A stretch of 20,612 bases of DNA from Castellaniella sp034674885 (GTDB lineage Bacteria; Pseudomonadota; Gammaproteobacteria; Burkholderiales; Burkholderiaceae_B). This document shows, in pieces, positions 7,113 to 13,746 of the stretch (within the stretch, counting starts at the first letter, position 1; the number at the start of each line of letters is the position of its first letter). The translations under genes and the position numbers were made by a program. The notes beneath the pieces were generated by a model, which was given only the letters and a program-made list of their open reading frames with translations, did not search any database and was not told the DNA's origin. The stretch spans positions 1 through 20,612 of the forward strand of contig NZ_JAUCDS010000038.1 in the NCBI RefSeq assembly GCF_034674885.1, written 5' to 3'.

Positions 7113-8054
7113 ATGTCCGCGATTGCCCGTTCGACCGAGCCCCGCCTCGATTCCGTCACCTGCGCCAGTCCTGCGGGCCTGCATCGCATGGCGTACTGGG
7201 AATGGGGCGATCCCGACAACGACAGAGTGCTGTTGTGCGTTCACGGCCTGACGCGCACCGGGCGTGATTTCGACCTGCTGGCCCAGGCGCTTCAGGGCGA
7301 TTACCGGGTCGTGTGTCCGGACGTGGTCGGGCGCGGGCGGTCCGACTGGTTGATCGACCCGGCCGGCTATGTGGTGCCGCAGTACGTGGCTGACATGGTG
7401 GCGTTGATTGCGCGCCTGGCGCCGGCGCGGCTGGACTGGGTCGGTACGTCCATGGGCGGACTGATCGGCCTGGGCCTGGCAGGCGCCGCACTGGTGTCGC
7501 CGGCGCTGCGCCCCAGCCGGGGCCGCTGGGGGCTGGATGCCACGCCAGACGTTCCCCTGGGCCGCATGGTGTTCAACGACATCGGCCCCGCCCTGGATCT
7601 GGACGGCCTGTCGCGCATCGGCAGCTATGTCGGCCAGGACATCCGCTTCGCGTCCTTTCAGCAGGCGGTGGATTACGTGCATGCCGTGTCCCAGGGCTTT
7701 GGGCCGCATGATGATGCCGGCTGGGCCGCCCTGACCGAACACGTCTTTCACGAGCAGGACGGGCAGTGGGTCAAGCACTACGATCTGCGCATCGCCCAGC
7801 CCTTCGCCTTGCAGACTCCCGATGCCACGACTGCCGCCGAGGCGCTGCTGTGGCGGGCCTGGGATCATCTGCCCATGCCGGCCCTGGTCCTGCGCGGCGC
7901 GCAGTCCGACATCCTGTCGGCCGAGACCGCGCAGCAGATGGTCAGTCGCAATGCGAATGCCCGCTGCGTGGAATTCCTGGGGGTCGGGCACGCGCCAACC
8001 CTGCGTTCCGAGGACCAGATCGAGGCCGTGCGGCGGTTCCTGTTGACGGCCTGA
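7113..8054 (+). CDS. alpha/beta hydrolase (MhpC-like)
   Basis: A 313-residue alpha/beta-hydrolase-fold enzyme with a full set of catalytic features: oxyanion-region VHGLTRTG (residues 43-50), nucleophile S113 in the elbow GTSMGG, probable acid D266 in LRGAQSDIL, and H293 in GVGHAPTL. There is no signal peptide, so it is probably cytoplasmic. Relatives include C-C bond hydrolases, esterases and lactonases; the substrate cannot be assigned. Between the nucleophile elbow and MVFNDIGP is a stretch rich in Pro, Arg and Trp (residues about 127-148) that looks longer than usual for this family and may be a local insertion. The start at 7113 is chosen over an in-frame codon near 7008 because AAGG lies 8 bases upstream and the upstream codons overlap the bkd hairpin. 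The next gene is on the same strand after 48 bases. Confidence 0.88.
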   Translation: MSAIARSTEPRLDSVTCASPAGLHRMAYWEWGDPDNDRVLLCVHGLTRTGRDFDLLAQALQGDYRVVCPDVVGRGRSDWLIDPAGYVVPQYVADMVALIARLAPARLDWVGTSMGGLIGLGLAGAALVSPALRPSRGRWGLDATPDVPLGRMVFNDIGPALDLDGLSRIGSYVGQDIRFASFQQAVDYVHAVSQGFGPHDDAGWAALTEHVFHEQDGQWVKHYDLRIAQPFALQTPDATTAAEALLWRAWDHLPMPALVLRGAQSDILSAETAQQMVSRNANARCVEFLGVGHAPTLRSEDQIEAVRRFLLTA

Positions 8055-8065
8055 TACCGCGCGAT

Positions 8066-8095
8066 ACGACACGATGCGGCATGCTCGTGTACAGT
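8066..8095 (+). promoter_or_regulatory. possible promoter immediately before rnm
   Basis: ACGACA (8066-8071, 4 of 6) and TACAGT (8090-8095, 4 of 6) are separated by 18 bases. If used, transcription would start at about 8102-8103, on the ATG itself, giving a leaderless mRNA; this agrees with the lack of a clear ribosome-binding site. Both hexamers are imperfect, so the call is weak. Confidence 0.25.
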
Positions 8096-8102
8096 CTGAC
8101 GG

Positions 8103-8939
8103 ATGAGCTTGAATATTGATTTGCATAGCCATTCCAGGCAGTCGGATGGCGTCCTGTCGCCGGCGGACGTCGCGGCGCGGGCGCATGCCAATGGCGTGGA
8201 CTGGTGGGCGCTGTCGGATCATGATGAAACCAGCGGCCTGAACGAGGCGGCCCAGGCTGCCCACGATCTGGGCCTGGGCTTCATCCCCGGGGTGGAGATC
8301 TCCGTCACGTTCTGTGGCAAGACCGTCCACATCGTGGGGCTGCACATCGATCCGGCGGATGCCGCGCTGGCGGCTGGCCTGGCCGAGATCCGCCGAGGTC
8401 GCTTCGATCGGGCTGGCGTCGTGGCCGAACGGCTGGCGCAATGCGGCATCGATGGCGCCTACGAGGGCGCCATGAGCCACGTGGACAATCCCGACCTGAT
8501 CAGCCGGGTGCATTTTGCCCGCGATCTGCTGGAACGAGGACACGTCAAATCCCTGCAACAGGCCTTTGACCGGTACCTGGGGGAAGGCAAGCGGGCGTTC
8601 GTGCCGGTCCAGTGGGCCAGCCTGGAACAGGCCGTCGGCTGGATTCACGGGGCGGGCGGCAAGGCCGTCATCGCCCATCCGGGGCGCTATAAATATACCC
8701 CCCAGCAGCGCGATGCGCTGTTCCAGGTGTTCAAGGACCTGAACGGGGAGGGCATCGAAGTCGTGACCGGCAGCCACACCCCCGCGCAGTATGAACAGTA
8801 CGCCCGCCTGGCGCTGCAGTACGGTTTCCAGGCCTCGCGCGGGTCGGATTTCCATGCCCCGGGGGTGGGGCGTGTCGATCTGGGGCGCATGCCGGATCTG
8901 CCGGACGGCCTGGTGCCCGTCTGGCGGGATTGGATCTGA
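8103..8939 (+). CDS. rnm: PHP-domain phosphoesterase, RNase AM / 3',5'-nucleotide bisphosphatase family
   Basis: A 278-residue PHP-domain metal-dependent phosphoesterase of the YciV/RNase AM group. Family members remove the 3'-phosphate of pAp-type nucleotides and degrade short or 5'-monophosphorylated RNAs from the 5' end. The metal ligands are visible in order: H8 and H10 in DLHSHS with D15, S-D39-H40-D41, E65 in GVEIS, H76, the later HVDNPDLISRVHF histidines, IAHPGRY, and D249/H251 in GSDFHAPG. The length fits the family. The start at 8103 begins with the usual beta strand leading into DLHSHS; no strong ribosome-binding site is seen, and a possible promoter lies immediately upstream. The stop is followed 14 bases later by greB, so the two are probably co-transcribed. 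Confidence 0.9.
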   Translation: MSLNIDLHSHSRQSDGVLSPADVAARAHANGVDWWALSDHDETSGLNEAAQAAHDLGLGFIPGVEISVTFCGKTVHIVGLHIDPADAALAAGLAEIRRGRFDRAGVVAERLAQCGIDGAYEGAMSHVDNPDLISRVHFARDLLERGHVKSLQQAFDRYLGEGKRAFVPVQWASLEQAVGWIHGAGGKAVIAHPGRYKYTPQQRDALFQVFKDLNGEGIEVVTGSHTPAQYEQYARLALQYGFQASRGSDFHAPGVGRVDLGRMPDLPDGLVPVWRDWI

Positions 8940-8953
8940 GAGGAACAGCAGAG

Positions 8954-9514
8954 ATGAACAAGGCCTTTGTGAAGGAATCGGACGGAGACGAGGACGACGA
9001 TCTGCCCGAAGCCAAAGCCCTGCCTGCCGGCACGAAGAACTACATGACTACGCTCGGCTACCGGACCTTGAAGGACGAGCTGATGCATCTGATGAACGTC
9101 GAGCGGCCGGAAGTGGTGCAGGTCGTGTCCTGGGCGGCGTCCAACGGCGACCGCTCGGAAAATGGCGATTACATCTATGGCAAGAAGCGCCTGCGGGAGA
9201 TCGATCGCCGCATCCGTTTCCTGACCCGTCGCCTGGAATCGGCCGAGGTCGTCGACCCCTCGCAGCAGCCCAATCGCGACCAGGTGTTCTTCGGCGCCAC
9301 GGTGCAGTATTGCGACAGCCAGGGCCAGGAGTTCACCGTCACCATCGTTGGCGTGGATGAGGCCGAGCCCCTGAATGGACGCATCAGCTGGGTGTCGCCG
9401 GTAGCCCGCGCCCTGATCAAGGCACGCGAAGGCGATACCGTCACCCTGCGTACTCCGGCCGGGATCGAGGAACTGGACATCCTGGACGTCAGCTATCCGC
9501 CCGCGTCCGACTGA
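8954..9514 (+). CDS. greB: transcription elongation factor GreB
   Basis: A 186-residue Gre factor that enters the RNA polymerase secondary channel and stimulates cleavage of the 3' end of backtracked RNA. The N-terminal coiled coil (about residues 30-100) carries the tip acidic residues D66 and E69 in SNGDRSENGDY, followed by IYGKKRLREIDRRIRFL, which is diagnostic of GreB rather than GreA. The C-terminal FKBP-like domain follows (about 105-182; FFGATVQY, GRISWVSPVARALI, GDTVTLRTPAG). It is about 28 residues longer than E. coli GreB because of an acidic N-terminal extension (ESDGDEDDDLPEAKAL). The start at 8954 has AGAGGAAC upstream and is the natural first ATG after the rnm stop. Confidence 0.95.
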   Translation: MNKAFVKESDGDEDDDLPEAKALPAGTKNYMTTLGYRTLKDELMHLMNVERPEVVQVVSWAASNGDRSENGDYIYGKKRLREIDRRIRFLTRRLESAEVVDPSQQPNRDQVFFGATVQYCDSQGQEFTVTIVGVDEAEPLNGRISWVSPVARALIKAREGDTVTLRTPAGIEELDILDVSYPPASD

Positions 9515-9520
9515 GACTTA

Positions 9521-9536
9521 CCGGGCTTCGGCCCGG
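9521..9536 (+). terminator. UUCG-capped hairpin after greB
   Basis: CCGGGC-TTCG-GCCCGG is a perfect 6-bp stem closed by a C(UUCG)G tetraloop, one of the most stable RNA hairpins, 6 bases after the greB stop. No T-run follows, so it could terminate with Rho help, protect the 3' end, or belong to the larger structured region reaching to 9590. Confidence 0.5.
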
Positions 9537-9590
9537 GCGGTTCGACGGTCCGGAGACCGCCCGCAGCGAGCACGAGAGTGCCGAACCGCC
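9535..9590 (+). promoter_or_regulatory. structured leader with competing stems before purL
   Basis: The segment 9535-9544 can pair in two exclusive ways: GGGCGGT (9535-9541) with ACCGCCC (9556-9562), or GGCGGTTCG (9536-9544) with CGAACCGCC (9582-9590). If the long stem forms, an inner CGGTC-CGGA-GACCG hairpin (9546-9559) is also possible. Such alternative pairing is typical of attenuators but can also arise in repeat-like intergenic DNA. A link to purL control is inference only. Confidence 0.35.
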
Positions 9591-9634
9591 AGGACGGCTG
9601 AGGGGGCATGAGCCTGCTGCCGGCCTGATCCCGG

Positions 9635-9640
9635 TAAAAT
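9635..9640 (+). promoter_or_regulatory. candidate -10 element for purL
   Basis: TAAAAT (5 of 6 to TATAAT) lies 39 bases before the GTG at 9680, in the context CCCGGTAAAATGG. The -35 position (about 9612-9617, GCCTGC) is poor. If used, the transcript starts near 9647 and excludes the structured region 9521-9590 from the purL mRNA; purL may then have both its own promoter and readthrough from greB. Confidence 0.4.
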
Positions 9641-9679
9641 GGAGGATTCTTCCTTTCGTTTGCCTTGGGCCTTTCTGCC

Positions 9680-12600
9680 GTGACCACCGTATTGATCATT
9701 CCCGGTTCTGCTGCCTTGTCCGATTTTCGCCGTCAGCGCCTGCTGCAAACCCTGACAGGGCAGGGCCTGCCGGTGGCTTCGGTCACGGCCCGGTCCTGCT
9801 ATTTCGTCGAGGTCGAGGGGGCGCTGTCCGATGCCGACCAGGCACGGCTCGATGCGCTGCTGGACGATGGGCGGCGCGAAACGGCACCTGCCGATCGACA
9901 TGCCGCGCAGTTCCTGGTGGTGCCGCGCCTGGGCACGATTTCCCCCTGGGCCAGCAAGGCCACCGATATCGCGCGCCATTGCGGCCTGCCGCAGGTGCAC
10001 CGCATCGAACGCGGCCTGCGCTATATCGTCACGCCCGAACGCCGCCTGCTGAGTACGCAGAAATTCACCGATGCACAGACCCAGGCGATCTCGGCCAGCC
10101 TGCATGACCGCATGACCGAAGCCGTGATGCCGGCGGACTTCGACGGCCGGGCACTGTTCGCCCCGGTGTCCGGTCAGCCGGTACGGGCGGTGCCAGTCAT
10201 GGAACAGGGCCGCGCGGCCCTGGACGACTGCAACGCCAGCCTGGGCCTGGCGCTGTCGGCCGACGAAATCGATTATCTGCTGCGGGCCTACCGTGACCTG
10301 GGGCGCGATCCCACCGACGTCGAACTGATGATGTTCGCCCAGGCCAACAGCGAACATTGCCGCCACAAGATCTTCAATGCCCACTGGACGCTGGATGGCC
10401 AGGCGCAGCCGCAGACGCTGTTCGACATGATCCGCGCCACCCACGCGGCCCAGCCCGAGGGCACCATCGTGGCCTATGCCGACAACGCCGCCGTCATGGC
10501 CGGCGGCCCTGCGTCGGCCTTTCATGCGGGCGATGCGGCCGACACCGTCTATCGCCGCCACGACATCACCTCGCACATCCTGATGAAGGTGGAAACGCAC
10601 AACCACCCCACCGCGATCGCGCCGTTTCCCGGGGCGGCCACGGGGGCTGGCGGCGAGATCCGCGACGAGGGCGCCACGGGGCGCGGTTCCAAGCCCAAGG
10701 CGGGCCTGACGGGCTTCACGGTGTCCGACCTGCGGGCGGGCGATGATCTGGAGCCCTGGGAAGATCCGGCCAGCACGCCGGAACGCATCGCCACGCCGCT
10801 GGACATCATGACCGAGGGCCCCATCGGCGGGGCGGCGTTCAACAATGAATTTGGCCGGCCCAATCTGCTGGGCTATTTTCGCAGCTTCGAGCAGACCGTG
10901 GCCGGGGTCCGCTGGGGCTATCACAAGCCCATCATGCTGGCAGGCGGCCTGGGGCAGATCGACGCCCGGCTGACGCACAAAGACCCCCTGCCTCCCGGAT
11001 CGCTGCTGGTGCAGCTGGGCGGGCCGGGCATGCGCATCGGCATGGGGGGCGGGGCGGCGTCCAGCATGGGCGCAGGTACCAACCAGGCCGACCTGGACTT
11101 CGATTCCGTGCAGCGCGGCAATCCGGAAATGCAGCGCCGTGCCCAGGAAGTCATCGACCGTTGCTGGCAGCAGGGGGGCGACAATCCGATCCTGGCCATC
11201 CATGACGTGGGCGCGGGCGGCTTGTCCAATGCCTTCCCCGAACTCGTGAACGACGCCGGGCGGGGCGCGGAATTCGAATTGCAGCGCGTGCCGCTGGAAG
11301 AATCCGGCCTGTCGCCCGCCGAAATCTGGAGCAACGAGTCCCAGGAACGCTATGTGCTGGCCATCCTGCCGGCTGACCTGGACCGTTTTGCGCAGATTGC
11401 CGATCGCGAGCGCTGTCCCTACGCCGTCGTGGGCGTGGCGACCGAGGAACGCCGGCTGCGCGTCACGCAGGGCGAAGGCCTGCCCGGTCTCGACCGCCCG
11501 GAAGGCGATTTGCCTGCCACGGCCCTGCGGCCCGTGGACGTGCCCGTGGACGTGATCCTGGGCAAGCCGCCGCGCATGCAGCGCGATGCCCAGCGAGTCG
11601 CCGTCGAGGGTGTCCCGCTGGATCTGGCCAGTGTCGAACTGCCGGATGCCGTGGAACGGGTGCTGCGCCATCCGACCGTGGCCAACAAGTCCTTCCTGAT
11701 CACCATCGGCGACCGCACGGTGGGCGGCCTGACCGCCCGCGACCAGATGGTGGGTCCGTGGCAAGTGCCCGTCGCTGATTGCGCCGTCACCCTGCGTGAC
11801 TACGAAGGCGTGGCCGGAGAGGCCATGGCCCTGGGCGAACGCAGTCCGATCGCCGTGTTGAACCCTGCGGCATCAGGCCGCATGGCCGTGACCGAGGCCC
11901 TGACCAATCTGGCAGCTGCGGGTGTGGCCCGCCTGGAAGACGTCAAGCTGTCCGCCAACTGGATGGCGGCCTGCGGCGCGCCTGGCCAGGATGCCGCGCT
12001 GTTCGATACCGTGGCCGCCGTCAGCGACTGGTGCCAGACGCTGGGCCTGTCGATTCCGGTGGGCAAGGATTCCCTGTCCATGCGCACTGCATGGCAGGAC
12101 GACTCGGGCGACCAGCAGGTCGTCTCGCCGGTGTCGCTGGTGGTCACGGCCTTCGCGCCGGTGGCCGACGTGCGCGCCACCGTTACCCCGCAGCTGCGCA
12201 CCGACGCGGGCGAGTCCGTGCTGCTGCTGATCGACCTGGGAGAAGGGCGCCAGCGCATGGGCGGTTCGGTCCTGGGCCAGGTCTACGGCGGCCTGGGCGC
12301 CGAGACCCCGGACATGCAGGATGGCAATCTGCTGCGCACGGCCTTCCTGACTGTGCGCGAACTGATTGCGCGCGGCTGGGTGCTGGCCTGCCACGACCGT
12401 TCCGATGGCGGCCTGCTGGCCGCTGCCGCCGAGATGGCCTTCGCCGGTCACGTAGGCCTGTCCCTGAACCTGGACATGCTGACCATCGATCCGCACACGG
12501 CCGATGCCGGCGACTACAAGATCCGCAATGATCAGGTGGCAGTGCTGCACCACGAGCACAATCTGACGGCGCTCTTCAACGAAGAAGCCGGCTGGCTGCT

Positions 12601-13726
12601 GCAGGTACCCCGCGCCCATCGCGACGAGATCCTGCAATTCCTGCGCCAGGCCGGCCTGTCGGCAGTCACACAGGTGGTCGGCATGCTGAACACCAAGCAG
12701 GAACTACAGGTGTTTCGCGATGGCGCCATCCTGTATCACCGGCCCCTGGCCGAGCTGGGGCAGATCTGGAGCGAAACCACCCGCTGCATCATGGCGCGGC
12801 GCGATCATCCCGACTGCGCCCAGGCCGAATACGATACCTGGCTGGACGTGGACAACCCCGGGCTGGTCCCGCAGGTGGCCTTCGATCCGCAGGAAGACGT
12901 GGCCGCGCCCTATGTCGCCACCGGTGCCCGCCCGCGCATCGCCATTTTGCGCGAACAGGGCTGCAACAGCCAGGTGGAAATGGCCTGGGCCTTCGACGTG
13001 GCGGGCTTCCAGTCGGTAGACGTGCACATGACCGACCTGCTGGCCGGGCGCATCCGCCTGGACGACATGCAAGGCCTGGTCGCCGTGGGCGGCTTCAGCT
13101 ACGGCGACGTGCTGGGCGCGGGCGAAGGCTGGGCCCGCACGATCCGCTTCAATGCGGCGTTGGCCGATCAGTTCGGCGGCTTCTTTGCCCGTCCGGACGT
13201 TTTCGCCCTGGGCGTGTGCAACGGCTGCCAGATGCTGGCTGCGCTGGCCGACATGATTCCCGGGGCGCAGCACTGGCCGCGATTTACCCGTAACGTCTCG
13301 GAAAAATACGAGGCCCGGCTGTCCCTGGTCGAGATCCTGGACTCACCGTCCCTGTTCTTTGCCGGCATGGCCGGGGCCCGGGTGCCCATCGCGGTGGCGC
13401 ACGGCGAAGGCTATGCCAATTTCAGCCGGCAAGGCGATGCCAGGCAGGTGCTGGCAGCAGCGGCCTTCGTGGATAATCGAGGCGCGCGCACTCAGGCCTA
13501 TCCGGCCAATCCCAACGGCAGCCCGGATGGCCTGACCGCCGTCACCACCGCCGATGGCCGCTTCACCGCCATGATGCCGCACCCGGAACGGGTCACGCGC
13601 AACGTCGCCATGTCCTGGCGGCCGGCCCGCTGGGGGGCTGCGGACCAGGGGGGCGATGGCACGACGCATGGCGGCTACACCCCCTGGATGCGGATGTTCC
13701 GCAACGCACGGGTTTTCCTGGCCTGA
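9680..13726 (+). CDS. purL: phosphoribosylformylglycinamidine synthase, long single-chain form
   Basis: The protein (1348 residues) converts FGAR, glutamine and ATP to FGAM in de novo purine synthesis. It is the large one-chain enzyme of proteobacteria: N-terminal domain (about 1-150), linker and first synthetase half (MMFAQANSEHCRHKIF; ETHNHPTAIAPFPGAATGAGGEIRDEG), second synthetase half (NWMAACG, PVGKDSLSM, DRSDGGL), and the C-terminal glutamine amidotransferase domain with nucleophile C1180 in GVCNGCQML and H1301/E1303 in MMPHPERVTRN. The GTG at 9680 gives the typical N-terminus (TTVLIIPGSAALSDFRRQRLL); a TTG at 9665 would add five residues. No strong ribosome-binding site is seen for either. 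The stop directly abuts the stop of convergent fadE. The gene appears intact. Confidence 0.97.
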   Translation: MTTVLIIPGSAALSDFRRQRLLQTLTGQGLPVASVTARSCYFVEVEGALSDADQARLDALLDDGRRETAPADRHAAQFLVVPRLGTISPWASKATDIARHCGLPQVHRIERGLRYIVTPERRLLSTQKFTDAQTQAISASLHDRMTEAVMPADFDGRALFAPVSGQPVRAVPVMEQGRAALDDCNASLGLALSADEIDYLLRAYRDLGRDPTDVELMMFAQANSEHCRHKIFNAHWTLDGQAQPQTLFDMIRATHAAQPEGTIVAYADNAAVMAGGPASAFHAGDAADTVYRRHDITSHILMKVETHNHPTAIAPFPGAATGAGGEIRDEGATGRGSKPKAGLTGFTVSDLRAGDDLEPWEDPASTPERIATPLDIMTEGPIGGAAFNNEFGRPNLLGYFRSFEQTVAGVRWGYHKPIMLAGGLGQIDARLTHKDPLPPGSLLVQLGGPGMRIGMGGGAASSMGAGTNQADLDFDSVQRGNPEMQRRAQEVIDRCWQQGGDNPILAIHDVGAGGLSNAFPELVNDAGRGAEFELQRVPLEESGLSPAEIWSNESQERYVLAILPADLDRFAQIADRERCPYAVVGVATEERRLRVTQGEGLPGLDRPEGDLPATALRPVDVPVDVILGKPPRMQRDAQRVAVEGVPLDLASVELPDAVERVLRHPTVANKSFLITIGDRTVGGLTARDQMVGPWQVPVADCAVTLRDYEGVAGEAMALGERSPIAVLNPAASGRMAVTEALTNLAAAGVARLEDVKLSANWMAACGAPGQDAALFDTVAAVSDWCQTLGLSIPVGKDSLSMRTAWQDDSGDQQVVSPVSLVVTAFAPVADVRATVTPQLRTDAGESVLLLIDLGEGRQRMGGSVLGQVYGGLGAETPDMQDGNLLRTAFLTVRELIARGWVLACHDRSDGGLLAAAAEMAFAGHVGLSLNLDMLTIDPHTADAGDYKIRNDQVAVLHHEHNLTALFNEEAGWLLQVPRAHRDEILQFLRQAGLSAVTQVVGMLNTKQELQVFRDGAILYHRPLAELGQIWSETTRCIMARRDHPDCAQAEYDTWLDVDNPGLVPQVAFDPQEDVAAPYVATGARPRIAILREQGCNSQVEMAWAFDVAGFQSVDVHMTDLLAGRIRLDDMQGLVAVGGFSYGDVLGAGEGWARTIRFNAALADQFGGFFARPDVFALGVCNGCQMLAALADMIPGAQHWPRFTRNVSEKYEARLSLVEILDSPSLFFAGMAGARVPIAVAHGEGYANFSRQGDARQVLAAAAFVDNRGARTQAYPANPNGSPDGLTAVTTADGRFTAMMPHPERVTRNVAMSWRPARWGAADQGGDGTTHGGYTPWMRMFRNARVFLA

Positions 13727-13746
13727 TCAGAGGCGCGTCTCTGATC
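13725..13746. terminator. inverted repeat shared by convergent purL and fadE ends
   Basis: GATCAGAG (13725-13732) and CTCTGATC (13739-13746) are perfect 8-bp arms with a 6-base loop. The repeat includes the last two bases of the purL TGA and the whole fadE stop. It has no T-run on either side, so it may work as a bidirectional stem for transcript ends rather than a classical intrinsic terminator. Confidence 0.45.

Noticed and set aside
9518..11764. A 748-codon open frame on the minus strand opposite the greB-purL spacer and purL
   Set aside because: It is antisense to well-conserved purL and has the His/Gly/Arg-rich composition expected of a shadow frame in high-GC DNA; no domain is recognisable.
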